Positions 8,497 through 17,711 of a DNA stretch of 64,000 nt are shown here, piece after piece. Position 1 is the stretch's first letter. Each line of letters opens with the position of its first letter. The stretch is from Flavobacterium sp. NRK F7 (GTDB lineage: Bacteria > Bacteroidota > Bacteroidia > Flavobacteriales > Flavobacteriaceae), in NCBI RefSeq assembly GCF_024054195.1, contig NZ_JAMXLB010000001.1, positions 1,541,614 through 1,605,613 on the forward strand. The letters are read 5' to 3'. The notes beneath the pieces are model-generated. The model made no database searches. It was not told the origin of the DNA and saw only the letters and a list, made by a program, of their open reading frames with translations. The position numbers were made by a program, and so were the translations under genes.

Positions 8497-9741
8497 TTAC
8501 TCCACAAAGTCCAAATCGGTATTGTGTGTTTCTGGAATCGTTAAGGTAGCATAAATAGCCAAAATAAAAACCACAAGACCTACAATGGCAGCGGCTAAAA
8601 CAACACCATTAGAAACCTTTAAATAATTAAAGCTAATCAACATAACTGGAAGTAGGCCTCTTACCATATTTGGTATTGTAGTGGCAGCCGTACTTCTTAT
8701 GTTAGTGCCAAATTGTTCGGCACCTACAGTCACAAACATTGCCCAATAACCTGTGCCTAAACCAAGCCAAGCACAGTAGAAATAATACATGTTTTCTGTT
8801 TTGGTTCCTCCAAAAAGCATGAGACAAACACCTACAAGGGTAAAAAGCATCATGTAAAAAATAGCTTTTTTTCTAGAATGTAACCAATGTGAAATAAAAC
8901 CACTAGCAAAATCTCCAACAGAAATACCGATATAGGTCCACATAATAGCTTTTCCTGGGTTGATGTTTTCGATTCCAAAAGCTGGAGCGAATTGATTTCC
9001 CATTACGGCTAAAATCCCTACACAAAACCATGTGGGAAGTCCGATGGCGATACACTTTAAATATTTTACAAAACGACTTGTATTGGTTACAAATAATAAA
9101 ATATTCCCTTTTTGAATGGTTTCTGATTTTTTGATGTCTTTATATATACCAGATTCAACTACTCCTACACGAAGAAATAGAAGAAGCAACCCTAAACCGC
9201 CTCCTACAAAATAGGCAATGGTCCAATCTCCAGCAAGTTCTACGGTTAATTGAGCTACAACCGCTCCTAATAATCCAAAACCCGCTACAATAGAGGTGCC
9301 AATAGCTCTTAATTCTTTCGGTAAAGATTCTGAAACCAAAGTAATTCCAGCGCCTAGTTCACCTGCTAAGCCTATTCCAGCAACAAAACGCAATAAAGCA
9401 TATATTGTTATTAAGTTATCTTTAGGAAAATAGGGTAAAAAACCGCAGGCAATATTCGCTAATGAATACACTAAAATGGATCCAAAAAGCACTGATAATC
9501 TTCCTTTTTTATCTCCGAAAATTCCCCAAATAATACCTCCTATTAATAAGCCAACCATTTGGTAATTTAAAATCGTTGAACCTGCTACATTGGCATCTAA
9601 TCCTAACGCTTCTAAGCTAGGAACCCTTACAATTCCAAATAATAATAAATCATAAATGTCTACAAAATAGCCTAAAGCAGCTACAATTACGGGAAGTGAA
9701 AATAAATGTTTTAGCTTCTGAGAAGTGGTAAAATCTTGCAT
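8497..9741 (-). CDS. MFS transporter (metabolite:H+ symporter-like)
   Basis: This 414-residue protein has about twelve hydrophobic segments and a single MFS layout. The loop between helices 2 and 3 carries the family signature (GIIWGIFGDKKGRLSVL), and GLAGELGAGITLVSESLPKE marks the helix 5 region of sugar/metabolite symporters. YFVDIYDLLLFG in helix 1 resembles the aromatic-acid and sialate symporter groups. The substrate cannot be told from sequence. The gene has its own TATATTTG box at 9765-9772 and follows the sigma factor gene on the same strand, after a 37-bp gap. Confidence 0.85.
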   Translation of the reverse strand: MQDFTTSQKLKHLFSLPVIVAALGYFVDIYDLLLFGIVRVPSLEALGLDANVAGSTILNYQMVGLLIGGIIWGIFGDKKGRLSVLFGSILVYSLANIACGFLPYFPKDNLITIYALLRFVAGIGLAGELGAGITLVSESLPKELRAIGTSIVAGFGLLGAVVAQLTVELAGDWTIAYFVGGGLGLLLLFLRVGVVESGIYKDIKKSETIQKGNILLFVTNTSRFVKYLKCIAIGLPTWFCVGILAVMGNQFAPAFGIENINPGKAIMWTYIGISVGDFASGFISHWLHSRKKAIFYMMLFTLVGVCLMLFGGTKTENMYYFYCAWLGLGTGYWAMFVTVGAEQFGTNIRSTAATTIPNMVRGLLPVMLISFNYLKVSNGVVLAAAIVGLVVFILAIYATLTIPETHNTDLDFVE

Positions 9742-9764
9742 AACATGCTATGTTGGTTGGTTGC

Positions 9765-9772
9765 CAAATATA
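9765..9772 (-). promoter_or_regulatory. Candidate -7 box for the MFS gene
   Basis: The minus strand reads TATATTTG 23 bp before the ATG at 9741, in the gap after the sigma factor gene. It suggests the carrier can be transcribed separately. Confidence 0.45.
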
Positions 9773-9778
9773 GAAAAG

Positions 9779-10360
9779 TTATTTTGTTTTTTTCTTCTCT
9801 TTTTTAGTAATAATTTCAGCTAATAATTTTTTGGCACGAAGTAGTTTTATTTTGATATTATTTAGTGGTTCCTCCAAAGTTTCTGCCATATCTTGATAAC
9901 TCATTTCTTGAAAATAACGCAATTGAATCACTTCTTGATAAGCTGGCTTTAATTTTTTGATGTAACTCAATAATTGAGAAAGATTTTGTTCGGTAATAAT
10001 TTCGTCTTCAATAGAAGGAGTGTCATCTACTACATTAAAAGCTCGATCATCGTCTTCATCTGATATATCAATAAATAATGAAGATTTTTTCTTACGAAGC
10101 ATGTCGATGTGTACATTTTTTGCAATTGTAATTAACCAAGTATTAAATCCAAATTCAGGATTGTAACTTGCAATTTTATCGAATGCTTTAGCAAAGGTTT
10201 CAATGGTGATGTCGTCTGTATCTGTTTCGTTTTCTGTTCTTTTTAGCATAAAGCCATAGACTTCATTCCAAAAAAAATCCAACAGAAAGGTAAAAGCTAC
10301 TTGATCGCCAGTTTTAGCAAGTTCAATGTTTTTTTGAATAATTTCAGAATTTATTTCCAA
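9779..10360 (-). CDS. ECF-type RNA polymerase sigma-70 factor
   Basis: This 193-residue protein has a region 2 (about 15-85, with NTWLITIAKNVHIDMLRKKK matching the core and -10 recognition helices) and a region 4 (about 120-180, QEVIQLRYFQEMSYQDMAE) typical of ECF sigma factors. A short acidic linker (SDEDDD) joins them. The start is a TTG at 10360 that lies inside the last codons of the glycosyltransferase gene, a 10-nt overlap that implies translational coupling; no ATG occurs before residue 38. No anti-sigma gene is adjacent. The target regulon is unknown. Confidence 0.88.
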   Translation of the reverse strand: MEINSEIIQKNIELAKTGDQVAFTFLLDFFWNEVYGFMLKRTENETDTDDITIETFAKAFDKIASYNPEFGFNTWLITIAKNVHIDMLRKKKSSLFIDISDEDDDRAFNVVDDTPSIEDEIITEQNLSQLLSYIKKLKPAYQEVIQLRYFQEMSYQDMAETLEEPLNNIKIKLLRAKKLLAEIITKKEKKKTK

Positions 10361-11460
10361 TGTACTGGTTTTGAAAAAAGATTAGTAAAAAAAACATTCA
10401 GTTGTGTGAAGATAAGTATTATTTCTATAATAGGATACCAAATCAAAGTGTCTTTTTCATCTAACTTTCCAGCAGCATAACCTAAACTTATCCATGTGAA
10501 AAGATATCTAAAAAATAGTAAACCTAATACCAGTAACCATTCTTGTTGGAAAGCCAGTAAAATAATTGTAAGTAAAACAAAAAATAACTGGGTAAAGTAA
10601 AAAAGACCCAATTGAAAGCGGTCAAAAGTGGTGTACATTTTTGCGGTTGACACATGTCTTCTTTTTTGATTGAACCAAGTAGAGAATGTTTTTTTGGGTT
10701 CTGAATAAGTAAAACTTTCTGGAGTGAAACAAATAGCAGTATTAGAACTATTGCTTACTTGATTAACAAATAAGTCATCATCACCAGAACGAATTTTCAT
10801 GTGATTTACAAAACCTCCAGAGGTTAAAAAAAGTTCTTTTTGATAGGCTAAGTTACGACCTACACCCATATAGGGTTTTCCAGTTTTTGCCCAGCCAAAA
10901 TATTGTGTAGCGGTCAATAAAGTTTCAAAACGGATGATTTTGTTTAAAAAAGAATTTTTGATTTTTTCATAGGCACCGTAACCTAAAATAATTTGTTTCT
11001 TCTCTGAAAACTGGCTACTCATATGGCTAATCCAATTGCTAGAATTAGGAACGCAATCTGCATCAGTAAAGAGTAGGTTTTCGTATTTAGCTACTTTAAT
11101 ACCTAAAGTTAGTGCATATTTTTTATTTGCCCAAAATGTTTCGTTATTCTGAACTTTTACCACTTTTACATTAGGATATTCTTTTTCATAGGCTTCAAAT
11201 AATTCTAACGTTTCATCGGTTGAGGCGTCATCAATTAAAACCACTTCGTATGTAGGATAATTTTGACTCATCAAAATGGGAAAAAACTTTTTTATGTTTT
11301 CAGACTCATTTTTAGCACAAACGATAACAGAAACAGGAGTCGCGTTAGTTTTTATTTGTTGTGCTTTAGCAAAAGAAAAACGTCCAAAAATAAATACATA
11401 ATAAATAAATTGGATGCCTACAACAACTGCTAATGCAATTAGTAAGATGGTAAAAATCAT
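10351..11460 (-). CDS. Membrane glycosyltransferase, family 2
   Basis: This 369-residue protein begins with one membrane span (about 1-22). A GT-A fold follows, with VIVCAKNESENI, the DDAS nucleotide-binding motif, TDADC as the DxD metal site and a QKRRH motif like the acceptor-side QxxRW of processive GT2 enzymes. At least two or three C-terminal membrane spans (about 275-355) complete it. It probably moves a sugar from a nucleotide donor to a lipid or polysaccharide at the inner membrane; donor and acceptor are unknown. It lies 15 bp after the small Cys-rich membrane protein and overlaps the sigma factor, forming a three-gene operon. Confidence 0.87.
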   Translation of the reverse strand: MIFTILLIALAVVVGIQFIYYVFIFGRFSFAKAQQIKTNATPVSVIVCAKNESENIKKFFPILMSQNYPTYEVVLIDDASTDETLELFEAYEKEYPNVKVVKVQNNETFWANKKYALTLGIKVAKYENLLFTDADCVPNSSNWISHMSSQFSEKKQIILGYGAYEKIKNSFLNKIIRFETLLTATQYFGWAKTGKPYMGVGRNLAYQKELFLTSGGFVNHMKIRSGDDDLFVNQVSNSSNTAICFTPESFTYSEPKKTFSTWFNQKRRHVSTAKMYTTFDRFQLGLFYFTQLFFVLLTIILLAFQQEWLLVLGLLFFRYLFTWISLGYAAGKLDEKDTLIWYPIIEIILIFTQLNVFFTNLFSKPVHWK

Positions 11461-11475
11461 AATAGAAATCTAAAA

Positions 11476-11679
11476 TTAGGAATGCGAACTTTCTTTGCAG
11501 TCTTTCATTTCTTCAGGTGTTTTACCACAAAAGCTACAGTTTTCTCCATCAGGATTTAAAAAAGGACTCTGACTTGCGCAAGTACCTGCAAATTTACCGT
11601 CTTTTTTTCCCCAAATTTTTATTGTGATGCCAAGAATAGCAACAGCAAGAAGACCTATTGTAAGTAAAATTAATTTCAT
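11476..11679 (-). CDS. Small Cys-rich membrane protein
   Basis: This 67-residue protein has one N-terminal hydrophobic span (about 2-22) and a short soluble tail. The tail contains four cysteines, in CASQSPF, a CSFC pair and DCKES. The CSFC spacing could hold a metal or a disulfide. It is the first gene of the operon with the glycosyltransferase and sigma factor, and a TATCTTTG box lies 25 bp upstream. I do not recognise a characterised family. Similar short proteins occur in Flavobacteria as membrane or secreted proteins without a known role (from memory). Confidence 0.75.
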   Translation of the reverse strand: MKLILLTIGLLAVAILGITIKIWGKKDGKFAGTCASQSPFLNPDGENCSFCGKTPEEMKDCKESSHS

Positions 11680-11704
11680 CTCTGTAAATAAAAATTAGCT
11701 GGTA

Positions 11705-11712
11705 CAAAGATA
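11705..11712 (-). promoter_or_regulatory. Candidate -7 box for the small protein/GT2/sigma operon
   Basis: The minus strand reads TATCTTTG, a TAnnTTTG match, 25 bp before the ATG at 11679. Confidence 0.5.
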
Positions 11713-11765
11713 CAAAAAACAATTTTTAAAAAAGGGTTTGTTGTTTTTAATTTGTGTAATCCGAA

Positions 11766-12773
11766 TTAGATAATGTTTACTTCGGCTTCAATTGATATTC
11801 CAAATTGTTCTAAAATTGTTTTTTGAATATTTTGAGCCACTTCTAAAATTTCTGTGCCTGTTGCGGTACCATAATTAACCAAGACTAGAGCTTGGTTTTT
11901 ATGAATTCCTGCATCACCAAAGCGTTTTCCTTTAAAACCAGCTTGTTCAATAAGCCAGCCAGCGGGAACTTTTACTTCAGTTTCTGAAACTGGGTAATGA
12001 GGCATATTTGGATATTTTAATTTTACTTGCTCGTATATTTGTTTAGAAACAATTGGATTTTTAAAAAAACTCCCGCTATTTCCCAGTTCTTTTGGGTCTG
12101 GAAGTTTACTTTGTCGTATTGCGATGACCGCATTGCTTACTTCTTTTAAGGAAGGATTACTAATGTTTTGTTTAGCTAGTTCCTCTTCAATAGCTCCATA
12201 AGAAGTATTTAATTTATGATTTTTTTTGGTTAACTTAAAAGTAACTGAAGTAATAATGTATTGGTTTTTCAATTCATTTTTAAAAATGCTTTCCCTATAA
12301 CCAAAAGCACAACTTTCTTTATCAAATGTAACTAATTTTTGAGTAGCAATTTCCATGGCTTCACAACAAAAAAAGGTATCTTTAATTTCTACGCCATAGG
12401 CACCAATATTTTGAATTGGGGTTGTGCCTACATTTCCAGGAATTAAGGAAAGATTTTCCAAACCTCCATAATTCTTCTCAATGCAGTATAAAACAAATTG
12501 ATGCCAGTTTTCACCAGCTTGAGCTTTTACCCAAACGAAATCATCATTAGTATCTACAATTTCGATTCCTTTTAAGTCAACATGAACTACTAATTTATCT
12601 ATGTTTTTAGTTAGTAACATATTACTGCCTCCTCCTAAAATGAAAATATCGTTGTGATTTTGTAAAACAGTGGCTAATTCTTCTTTGGAATGTACTGCGA
12701 CAAATTGTTTTGCTAGTGCATTTATACCAAAAGTATTAAAAGGTTGTAGGGAGAAATCAGTTTCAAAAATCAT
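11766..12773 (-). CDS. murB: UDP-N-acetylenolpyruvoylglucosamine reductase MurB
   Basis: MurB is the FAD enzyme that uses NADPH to reduce UDP-GlcNAc-enolpyruvate to UDP-MurNAc in the cytoplasmic stage of peptidoglycan synthesis. The 335-residue length fits the type I (E. coli-like) enzyme. The FAD-binding part contains FILGGGSNML and LSLIPGNVGTTPIQNIGAYG. The catalytic half has AFGYRESIFK, the proton-donating serine in GNSGSFFKNP, and PAGWLIEQAGFKG. It is on the minus strand just after recF (50-bp gap), so co-transcription is possible. Identification is firm. Confidence 0.96.
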   Translation of the reverse strand: MIFETDFSLQPFNTFGINALAKQFVAVHSKEELATVLQNHNDIFILGGGSNMLLTKNIDKLVVHVDLKGIEIVDTNDDFVWVKAQAGENWHQFVLYCIEKNYGGLENLSLIPGNVGTTPIQNIGAYGVEIKDTFFCCEAMEIATQKLVTFDKESCAFGYRESIFKNELKNQYIITSVTFKLTKKNHKLNTSYGAIEEELAKQNISNPSLKEVSNAVIAIRQSKLPDPKELGNSGSFFKNPIVSKQIYEQVKLKYPNMPHYPVSETEVKVPAGWLIEQAGFKGKRFGDAGIHKNQALVLVNYGTATGTEILEVAQNIQKTILEQFGISIEAEVNII

Positions 12774-12823
12774 AAGAGAGTTGCATTTTAATGATGTAAA
12801 AATACTAATTTATGGTTAAGTAA

Positions 12824-13903
12824 TTAAAGATTGTAAATGCGATACGACTGATGGGTGCTTTTAATAATTTCTTCAGTACGTGCTGCATGTGTGTCAGAAA
12901 TGAATATTTGTCCAAAAACCGAGTCATTCACCATAGAAACAATTTTTTCTACCCGACTTTCATCTAGTTTGTCAAAAATATCATCAAACAGTAAAATAGG
13001 TAATTCTCCACTTTGTTGTTTGATAAATTCAAATTGAGCTAATTTTAAAGCAATTAGGAAAGACTTTTGTTGTCCTTGAGAGCCAAATTTTTTAATTGGG
13101 TAACCTTCAATTTCAAAAGAAAGATCGTCTTTGTGAATACCAGCACTAGTATATTGTAAAGCTCTGTCTTTCGATAGGTTTTGGGAAAATAATTCGCTCA
13201 TACTTGCTTCTGTTAACTGACTTTGGTAAACCAATTGAACCGTTTCGTTTTGATTGGTTATGATGGCATGGTATTTTTGGAAAATAGGAGTAAACTGATG
13301 GATAAAATTTTGTCTTTTCTCATAAATATTTTTTCCAATAGGTTCTAATTGTTCGTCGTAAATCGAAAGATTGTCTTTATCAAAAACTTGATTAAGAGCA
13401 AAATATTTTAGCAATGCATTTCTTTGTGCGAGTAATTTTTGATATTGAATTAATTCATTCAAATAATACTGATCTAAAGTAGAAAGTACACTGTCTAAGA
13501 ACTTTCTTCGGGTTTCACTTCCTTCAATAATTAAATCTGTATCTGATGGAGAAATAATAACAAGAGGAATAAATCCAATGTGTTCCGAAAGCTTATCGTA
13601 TATTTTATTATTGCGTTTGATTATTTTTTTTTGTCCTCTTTTAATACTGCACGAAATTTTTTCTTCGGTATCCTTTTTTAGAAAAACAGCATCTAATAAA
13701 AAAAAATCTTCTTCGTGTTTGATATTTTGTGTGGCTAGTGGATTGAAATAGCTTTTTCCATAAGCTAAATGATAAATGGCATCTAAAATATTGGTTTTTC
13801 CAACGCCATTTTTTCCTACAAAACAATTAATCTTACTGTCAAAATCTAAGGATTTTGAAGCGATATTTTTATAATTTAATAGTGTGAGATGTTTTAAAAA
13901 CAC
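12824..13903 (-). CDS. recF: DNA replication and repair protein RecF
   Basis: RecF is an SMC-like ATPase that helps load RecA at gapped DNA together with RecO and RecR. The 359-residue protein has the Walker A loop [13 protein letters not shown] (about residue 30), a signature-like [15 protein letters not shown] (about 273) and a Walker [13 protein letters not shown] (about 303). The start is a GTG at 13903, which gives the standard N-terminus; no ATG precedes the Walker A. A TACTTTTG box lies about 30 bp upstream at 13934-13941. It is not next to dnaA or gyrB here, which I believe is usual in Bacteroidota (from memory). Confidence 0.94.
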   Translation of the reverse strand: MFLKHLTLLNYKNIASKSLDFDSKINCFVGKNGVGKTNILDAIYHLAYGKSYFNPLATQNIKHEEDFFLLDAVFLKKDTEEKISCSIKRGQKKIIKRNNKIYDKLSEHIGFIPLVIISPSDTDLIIEGSETRRKFLDSVLSTLDQYYLNELIQYQKLLAQRNALLKYFALNQVFDKDNLSIYDEQLEPIGKNIYEKRQNFIHQFTPIFQKYHAIITNQNETVQLVYQSQLTEASMSELFSQNLSKDRALQYTSAGIHKDDLSFEIEGYPIKKFGSQGQQKSFLIALKLAQFEFIKQQSGELPILLFDDIFDKLDESRVEKIVSMVNDSVFGQIFISDTHAARTEEIIKSTHQSYRIYNL

Positions 13904-13933
13904 AAGCGAAATTTCTTTTAAGTAAACAGACTA

Positions 13934-13941
13934 CAAAAGTA
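13934..13941 (-). promoter_or_regulatory. Candidate -7 box for recF
   Basis: The minus strand reads TACTTTTG 30 bp before the GTG start at 13903. Confidence 0.45.
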
Positions 13942-14110
13942 ATGGTAAATAAAAGATATTGGAAGTCTTTTAGATAAAAATAAAGTAAATGAGTGTAAAA
14001 ATGTAAAATCTTGTTGAGTACTATTTCTTGTGCAAACTAGCAATCAAAGTGTAAGCAAATTCTGGTATTCCTAGGTTTCTTGTCTAAATATTGATTATTT
14101 TAAAATATTT

Positions 14111-14143
14111 TTTGTGTGTGTTTGAATAAAAATTATATTTTTG
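14111..14143 (+). promoter_or_regulatory. Candidate promoter of the TPR-ribH operon
   Basis: TATTTTTG at 14136-14143 matches TAnnTTTG and TTTG at 14111-14114 could be the -33 box, although the spacer is 21 rather than 19 bp. The ATG follows 23 bp after the -7 box. Confidence 0.5.
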
Positions 14144-14166
14144 CACCTCTAATAAATGTATTATAA

Positions 14167-14949
14167 ATGGCAACATATAACAAAAGAGGTTATAAAACAC
14201 CAAAACCAAAAGAAGTTTTAGAAAACGAAAATGAATTTGATGAAGTGTTAGAATCAGGTGAAAGTACTACAGAAGAAGTATTTAATAAACTTGATGCAAC
14301 GGCTTCTAGAACAGAGGAATGGGTGGCTAAAAACCAAAAAGTAATTTTAGGAATTGTTGGTGTAATTGCATTAGCTGCAGTAGGATACATATTGTTTAAT
14401 AAATTTGTAGCAGAGCCAAAACAAGAACAAGCATTAAATGATATTTACCAAGCTCAGGTTTATTTTAATGAGGCATTAACCAATACACAAAATCCAGATT
14501 CTTTATTTAATTTAGCACTTAAAGGAGGAGAAGGAAAATTAGGATTAGTTAATTTAGCGGAACAATATTCAGGTTCAAAAGCAGGTAATGTAGCTAATTA
14601 TTATGCAGGTATGGCTTATTTGCATATTAAAGATTTTAAAAATGCTGAAAAATACCTTTTAGAGTATGATGCGCAAGATGTAATGACGAAAGCGATTGCT
14701 TTAGGTGCATTAGGTGATGCTTATTCAGAATTAAATAAAGTTGATGAAGCTATTGCATCTTACAAAAAAGCTTCTGAAGTAGATGAAAACGATTTTACAG
14801 CACCAAAATATTTAATGAAAGCAGCTCAATTGGCATATTTAAATAATAAAAAAGCAGAAGCTCACGCGATGTTTTCTACTATCAAAGAAAAATATGAAAC
14901 ATCAAGAGAAGCGGTTAATATTGATGCTTTAATTGCGATGACAGAATAA
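14167..14949 (+). CDS. Membrane-anchored TPR protein (YfgM/Tol-Pal-like)
   Basis: This 260-residue protein has a soluble, acidic N-terminal segment (1-55), one membrane span (about 58-78, ILGIVGVIALAAVGYILF) and a C-terminal domain of tetratricopeptide-type helices (about 90-255, with the DAYSELNKVDEAIASYKKA repeat). The topology, N-terminus in the cytoplasm and TPR outside, resembles YfgM, which partners translocon and BAM-associated chaperones in proteobacteria; that role here is only an analogy. It is followed 4 bp later by ribH and preceded by a good promoter, so the two are probably co-transcribed. Confidence 0.8.
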   Translation: MATYNKRGYKTPKPKEVLENENEFDEVLESGESTTEEVFNKLDATASRTEEWVAKNQKVILGIVGVIALAAVGYILFNKFVAEPKQEQALNDIYQAQVYFNEALTNTQNPDSLFNLALKGGEGKLGLVNLAEQYSGSKAGNVANYYAGMAYLHIKDFKNAEKYLLEYDAQDVMTKAIALGALGDAYSELNKVDEAIASYKKASEVDENDFTAPKYLMKAAQLAYLNNKKAEAHAMFSTIKEKYETSREAVNIDALIAMTE

Positions 14950-14953
14950 GCTT

Positions 14954-15439
14954 ATGGCTACTGAAAATAAAAACTTATCTCAATACGATAAAAACACAAT
15001 CCCAAATGCGAAAGACTTTCGATTTGGGATTGTTGTTTCAGAATGGAATGATACGATTACCAATGGCCTTTTTGAAGGTGCTAAAGCAGCTTTACTGGAT
15101 TGTGGTACTTTGCCAGAAAATATTATTCGTTGGGATGTTCCTGGAAGTTTCGAACTAATTTTTGGTTCAAAAAAAATGATTCAAACCCAGCATGTGGATT
15201 GTGTAATTGCAATTGGATGTGTAATTAAAGGTGAGACCATGCATTTCGAATTTGTATGCGATGGGGTAACTCAAGGAATTAAAGATTTGAATGTTTTATA
15301 CGATGTGCCTACTATTTTTTGTTTGTTGACAGATAATACGATGCAACAATCAATTGATAGAAGTGGTGGAAAACACGGTAATAAAGGTACAGAAGCCGCT
15401 ATCGCCGCCATAAAAATGGTCGATTTAAATAGAAAATAA
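14954..15439 (+). CDS. ribH: 6,7-dimethyl-8-ribityllumazine synthase RibH
   Basis: Lumazine synthase condenses 5-amino-6-ribitylaminouracil with 3,4-dihydroxy-2-butanone-4-phosphate in the penultimate step of riboflavin synthesis. The 161-residue protein shows VSEWNDTITNGL near the start, VPGSFELIFG, AIGCVIKGETMHFEFVCDG with the catalytic His in the conserved H-F-E-F context, and GGKHGNKGTEAA, which contacts the phosphate. Length is normal. It sits 4 bp after the TPR gene and ends before a strong terminator at 15462-15486. Identification is firm. Confidence 0.96.
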   Translation: MATENKNLSQYDKNTIPNAKDFRFGIVVSEWNDTITNGLFEGAKAALLDCGTLPENIIRWDVPGSFELIFGSKKMIQTQHVDCVIAIGCVIKGETMHFEFVCDGVTQGIKDLNVLYDVPTIFCLLTDNTMQQSIDRSGGKHGNKGTEAAIAAIKMVDLNRK

Positions 15440-15461
15440 AAAAGGTTACCCTACTTGATTA

Positions 15462-15486
15462 AATCCCGAATTTTTCGGGATTTTTT
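15462..15486 (+). terminator. Rho-independent terminator after ribH
   Basis: A 9-bp stem AATCCCGAA/TTCGGGATT with a TTT loop is followed by a T-run, 23 bp after the ribH stop. Confidence 0.88.
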
Positions 15487-15548
15487 GTTAACAAAAAATT
15501 CAGACAAAAAAGCGTAAAAATCCGTAAATTTGAAAAAAATAATTACGC

Positions 15549-15848
15549 ATGATTAAATTTGGAAGAGGTCAATTCAAATTGCCTAAAAATAAAAAGTTTA
15601 ACTATACGCCTCGTCACTATGAAGGAAAAAAAATCGATAATTTATACGATTTTGATTCTATTATAAAAAAGGATAGAGATGCTGTTAGTTATAACGATTT
15701 GAGGGCGCATTGGAGTGAAGCAAGAGCAAATAGCAGAAACAGAGGGAATAGGCAATTTAATCTAAGAATTTTAATTATAGTTTTAGTTTTATTATTGCTT
15801 TTTATGTATATAATAGATTTTGATTTGTCTATTTTTAAAAAACAATAA
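15549..15848 (+). CDS. Small membrane protein of the ribH-mutL region
   Basis: This 99-residue protein has a basic, polar N-terminal two thirds (1-72) and a single C-terminal membrane span (about 73-90, ending IIDFDLSIFKKQ). No catalytic motif is visible. Its stop codon TAA is immediately followed by the mutL ATG with no gap, so the two are surely co-expressed. I recall homologues in Flavobacteria that carry the misleading label riboflavin synthase subunit beta, probably borrowed from the neighbouring ribH; nothing in the protein supports that activity. Function is unknown. Confidence 0.85.
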   Translation: MIKFGRGQFKLPKNKKFNYTPRHYEGKKIDNLYDFDSIIKKDRDAVSYNDLRAHWSEARANSRNRGNRQFNLRILIIVLVLLLLFMYIIDFDLSIFKKQ

Positions 15849-17711
15849 ATGTCTAGTATTATTCAGTTATTACCCGATCATGTTGCCAACCAAATTGCTG
15901 CAGGAGAGGTAGTTCAACGACCTGCTTCTGTAGTTAAAGAACTACTTGAAAATGCCATTGATGCGAAGGCAACAGATATAAAATTAATTGTTAAAGACGC
16001 CGGTAAAACATTAATCCAAGTTATCGATAACGGTATTGGAATGAGTGTAACCGATGCGCGTTTGTGCTTTGAACGTCATGCGACTTCTAAAATACGTCAT
16101 GCAGAAGATTTATTTGATTTACATACCAAAGGTTTTCGTGGTGAAGCCTTAGCTTCTATTGCAGCTATTGCTCATGTTGAATTAAAAACCAAGCAGGATC
16201 AAGAAGAATTAGGACACCATATTATTATTGAAGGAAGTAAGTTTGTGTCGCAAGAAGTTGCTGTTTTGCCTAAAGGAACTTCTTTCTTAGTTAAAAATTT
16301 ATTTTTTAATATTCCTGCGCGACGCAATTTCTTAAAATCTGAAACGGTAGAGATGAAACACATTATGGATGAGTTTCAAAGAGTAGCTTTGGCACATCCA
16401 TCCATTTATTTTACCCTAATTCATAACGGTTCTGAGAATTATAATTTACCTTCTTCAAATTACAGACAACGTATTGTAAATATATTAGGAGGTCGTACCA
16501 ATGAGAAGTTGGTTCCCGTTTCAGAAGATACTGAAATAGTAACAATTAGTGGCTTTGTTGGTAAACCAGAATATGCCAAAAAGAGTAGGAGTGAACAATT
16601 CTTTTTTGTGAACGATCGCTTTATTAAAAGTGGTTATTTGCACCATGCTATTATGAGTGCTTATGATGGATTGCTTAAAGAAGGCAACCAGCCGAGTTAT
16701 TTCTTATATTTAAAAGTTCCGCCACATACGATTGATATTAATATTCATCCCACCAAAACAGAAATCAAGTTTGATGACGAACAAGCCTTGTATGCTATTT
16801 TGCGTTCTTCGGTTAAACACAGTTTAGGTCAATTTAATGTGGCCCCAGTTTTAGATTTTGAGAGAGATCCAAATCTAGACACACCTTATGCGTATAAAGA
16901 TAAAAGTTCGGATGTGCCTTTAATTCAGGTGGATGCTAATTTTAACCCTTTTCTAGACGAAAAGCCTGTTAAAAACAGTAGCAATTCCTATGCTTCTAGT
17001 GGGAATTATGCTAAAAAGGAAACGGCTCATTCTTGGGAAAGTTTGTATGTAGATTTACGTCAGGACACTAAAGAAGTGGAGAGTCTTTCTTTTGAAAGTG
17101 AAGAAGTAACGGGTTCTTTTTTTGAAAGTAAAGAAGTGGAAATAACTCCTTCAAGAACCTATCAAATTCACAAAAAATATATTGTAAGTTCGATTAAGTC
17201 GGGTATGCTTGTTATTGATCAAAATAAAGCACATCAACGTGTCTTGTACGAACAATTTTTAAGTAATATTACATTGAAAAAGGCTTCTAGCCAACAATTA
17301 TTATTTCCTTTAGAATTGCACTTTACAAATGAAGAGATGTTTCTTATACAGGAATTAATTCCTTCTTTGGAGAATACTGGTTTTATTTTTGACGGCATTC
17401 AAAAAAACAGTATTCATATTTCTGGAATACCCGTATCTATTCAAGAAAGTGAAGTGAGTATTTTGTTAGAAGAATTAATCAATGGATTACAAAATAATGT
17501 GCCAGAGAGTAACTTTTGTTTGAACGACGGTATTGCTAAAACAATGGCAAAAAGTGTAGCTGTAAAAACGGGAACCTATTTAACAGAGTTGGAACAAGAA
17601 AATTTGGTAAATGCTTTATTTGCTTGTAAAGACCCTAATGTTTCCCCATTTAATAAACCAACCTTTATTACGCTTAGTGTAGAGGATTTAGATAAAAAAT
17701 TCGCGTTATGA
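15849..17711 (+). CDS. mutL: DNA mismatch repair protein MutL
   Basis: MutL couples mismatch recognition by MutS to strand removal. The 620-residue protein has a complete GHKL ATPase: QIAAGEVVQRPASVVKELLE with the metal-binding ENAIDA, DNGIGM, the ATP-lid ATSKI and the GFRGEAL motif. A long variable linker (about 335-430) leads to a C-terminal dimerisation domain. The endonuclease signature DQHAxxExxxxE appears only as DQNKAHQRVLYE, and the CPHGRP-like motif reads CKDPNVSPFNKP, so nicking activity by the usual site is doubtful. It overlaps the following rhomboid gene by 4 bp and abuts the small membrane protein upstream. Confidence 0.95.
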   Translation: MSSIIQLLPDHVANQIAAGEVVQRPASVVKELLENAIDAKATDIKLIVKDAGKTLIQVIDNGIGMSVTDARLCFERHATSKIRHAEDLFDLHTKGFRGEALASIAAIAHVELKTKQDQEELGHHIIIEGSKFVSQEVAVLPKGTSFLVKNLFFNIPARRNFLKSETVEMKHIMDEFQRVALAHPSIYFTLIHNGSENYNLPSSNYRQRIVNILGGRTNEKLVPVSEDTEIVTISGFVGKPEYAKKSRSEQFFFVNDRFIKSGYLHHAIMSAYDGLLKEGNQPSYFLYLKVPPHTIDINIHPTKTEIKFDDEQALYAILRSSVKHSLGQFNVAPVLDFERDPNLDTPYAYKDKSSDVPLIQVDANFNPFLDEKPVKNSSNSYASSGNYAKKETAHSWESLYVDLRQDTKEVESLSFESEEVTGSFFESKEVEITPSRTYQIHKKYIVSSIKSGMLVIDQNKAHQRVLYEQFLSNITLKKASSQQLLFPLELHFTNEEMFLIQELIPSLENTGFIFDGIQKNSIHISGIPVSIQESEVSILLEELINGLQNNVPESNFCLNDGIAKTMAKSVAVKTGTYLTELEQENLVNALFACKDPNVSPFNKPTFITLSVEDLDKKFAL

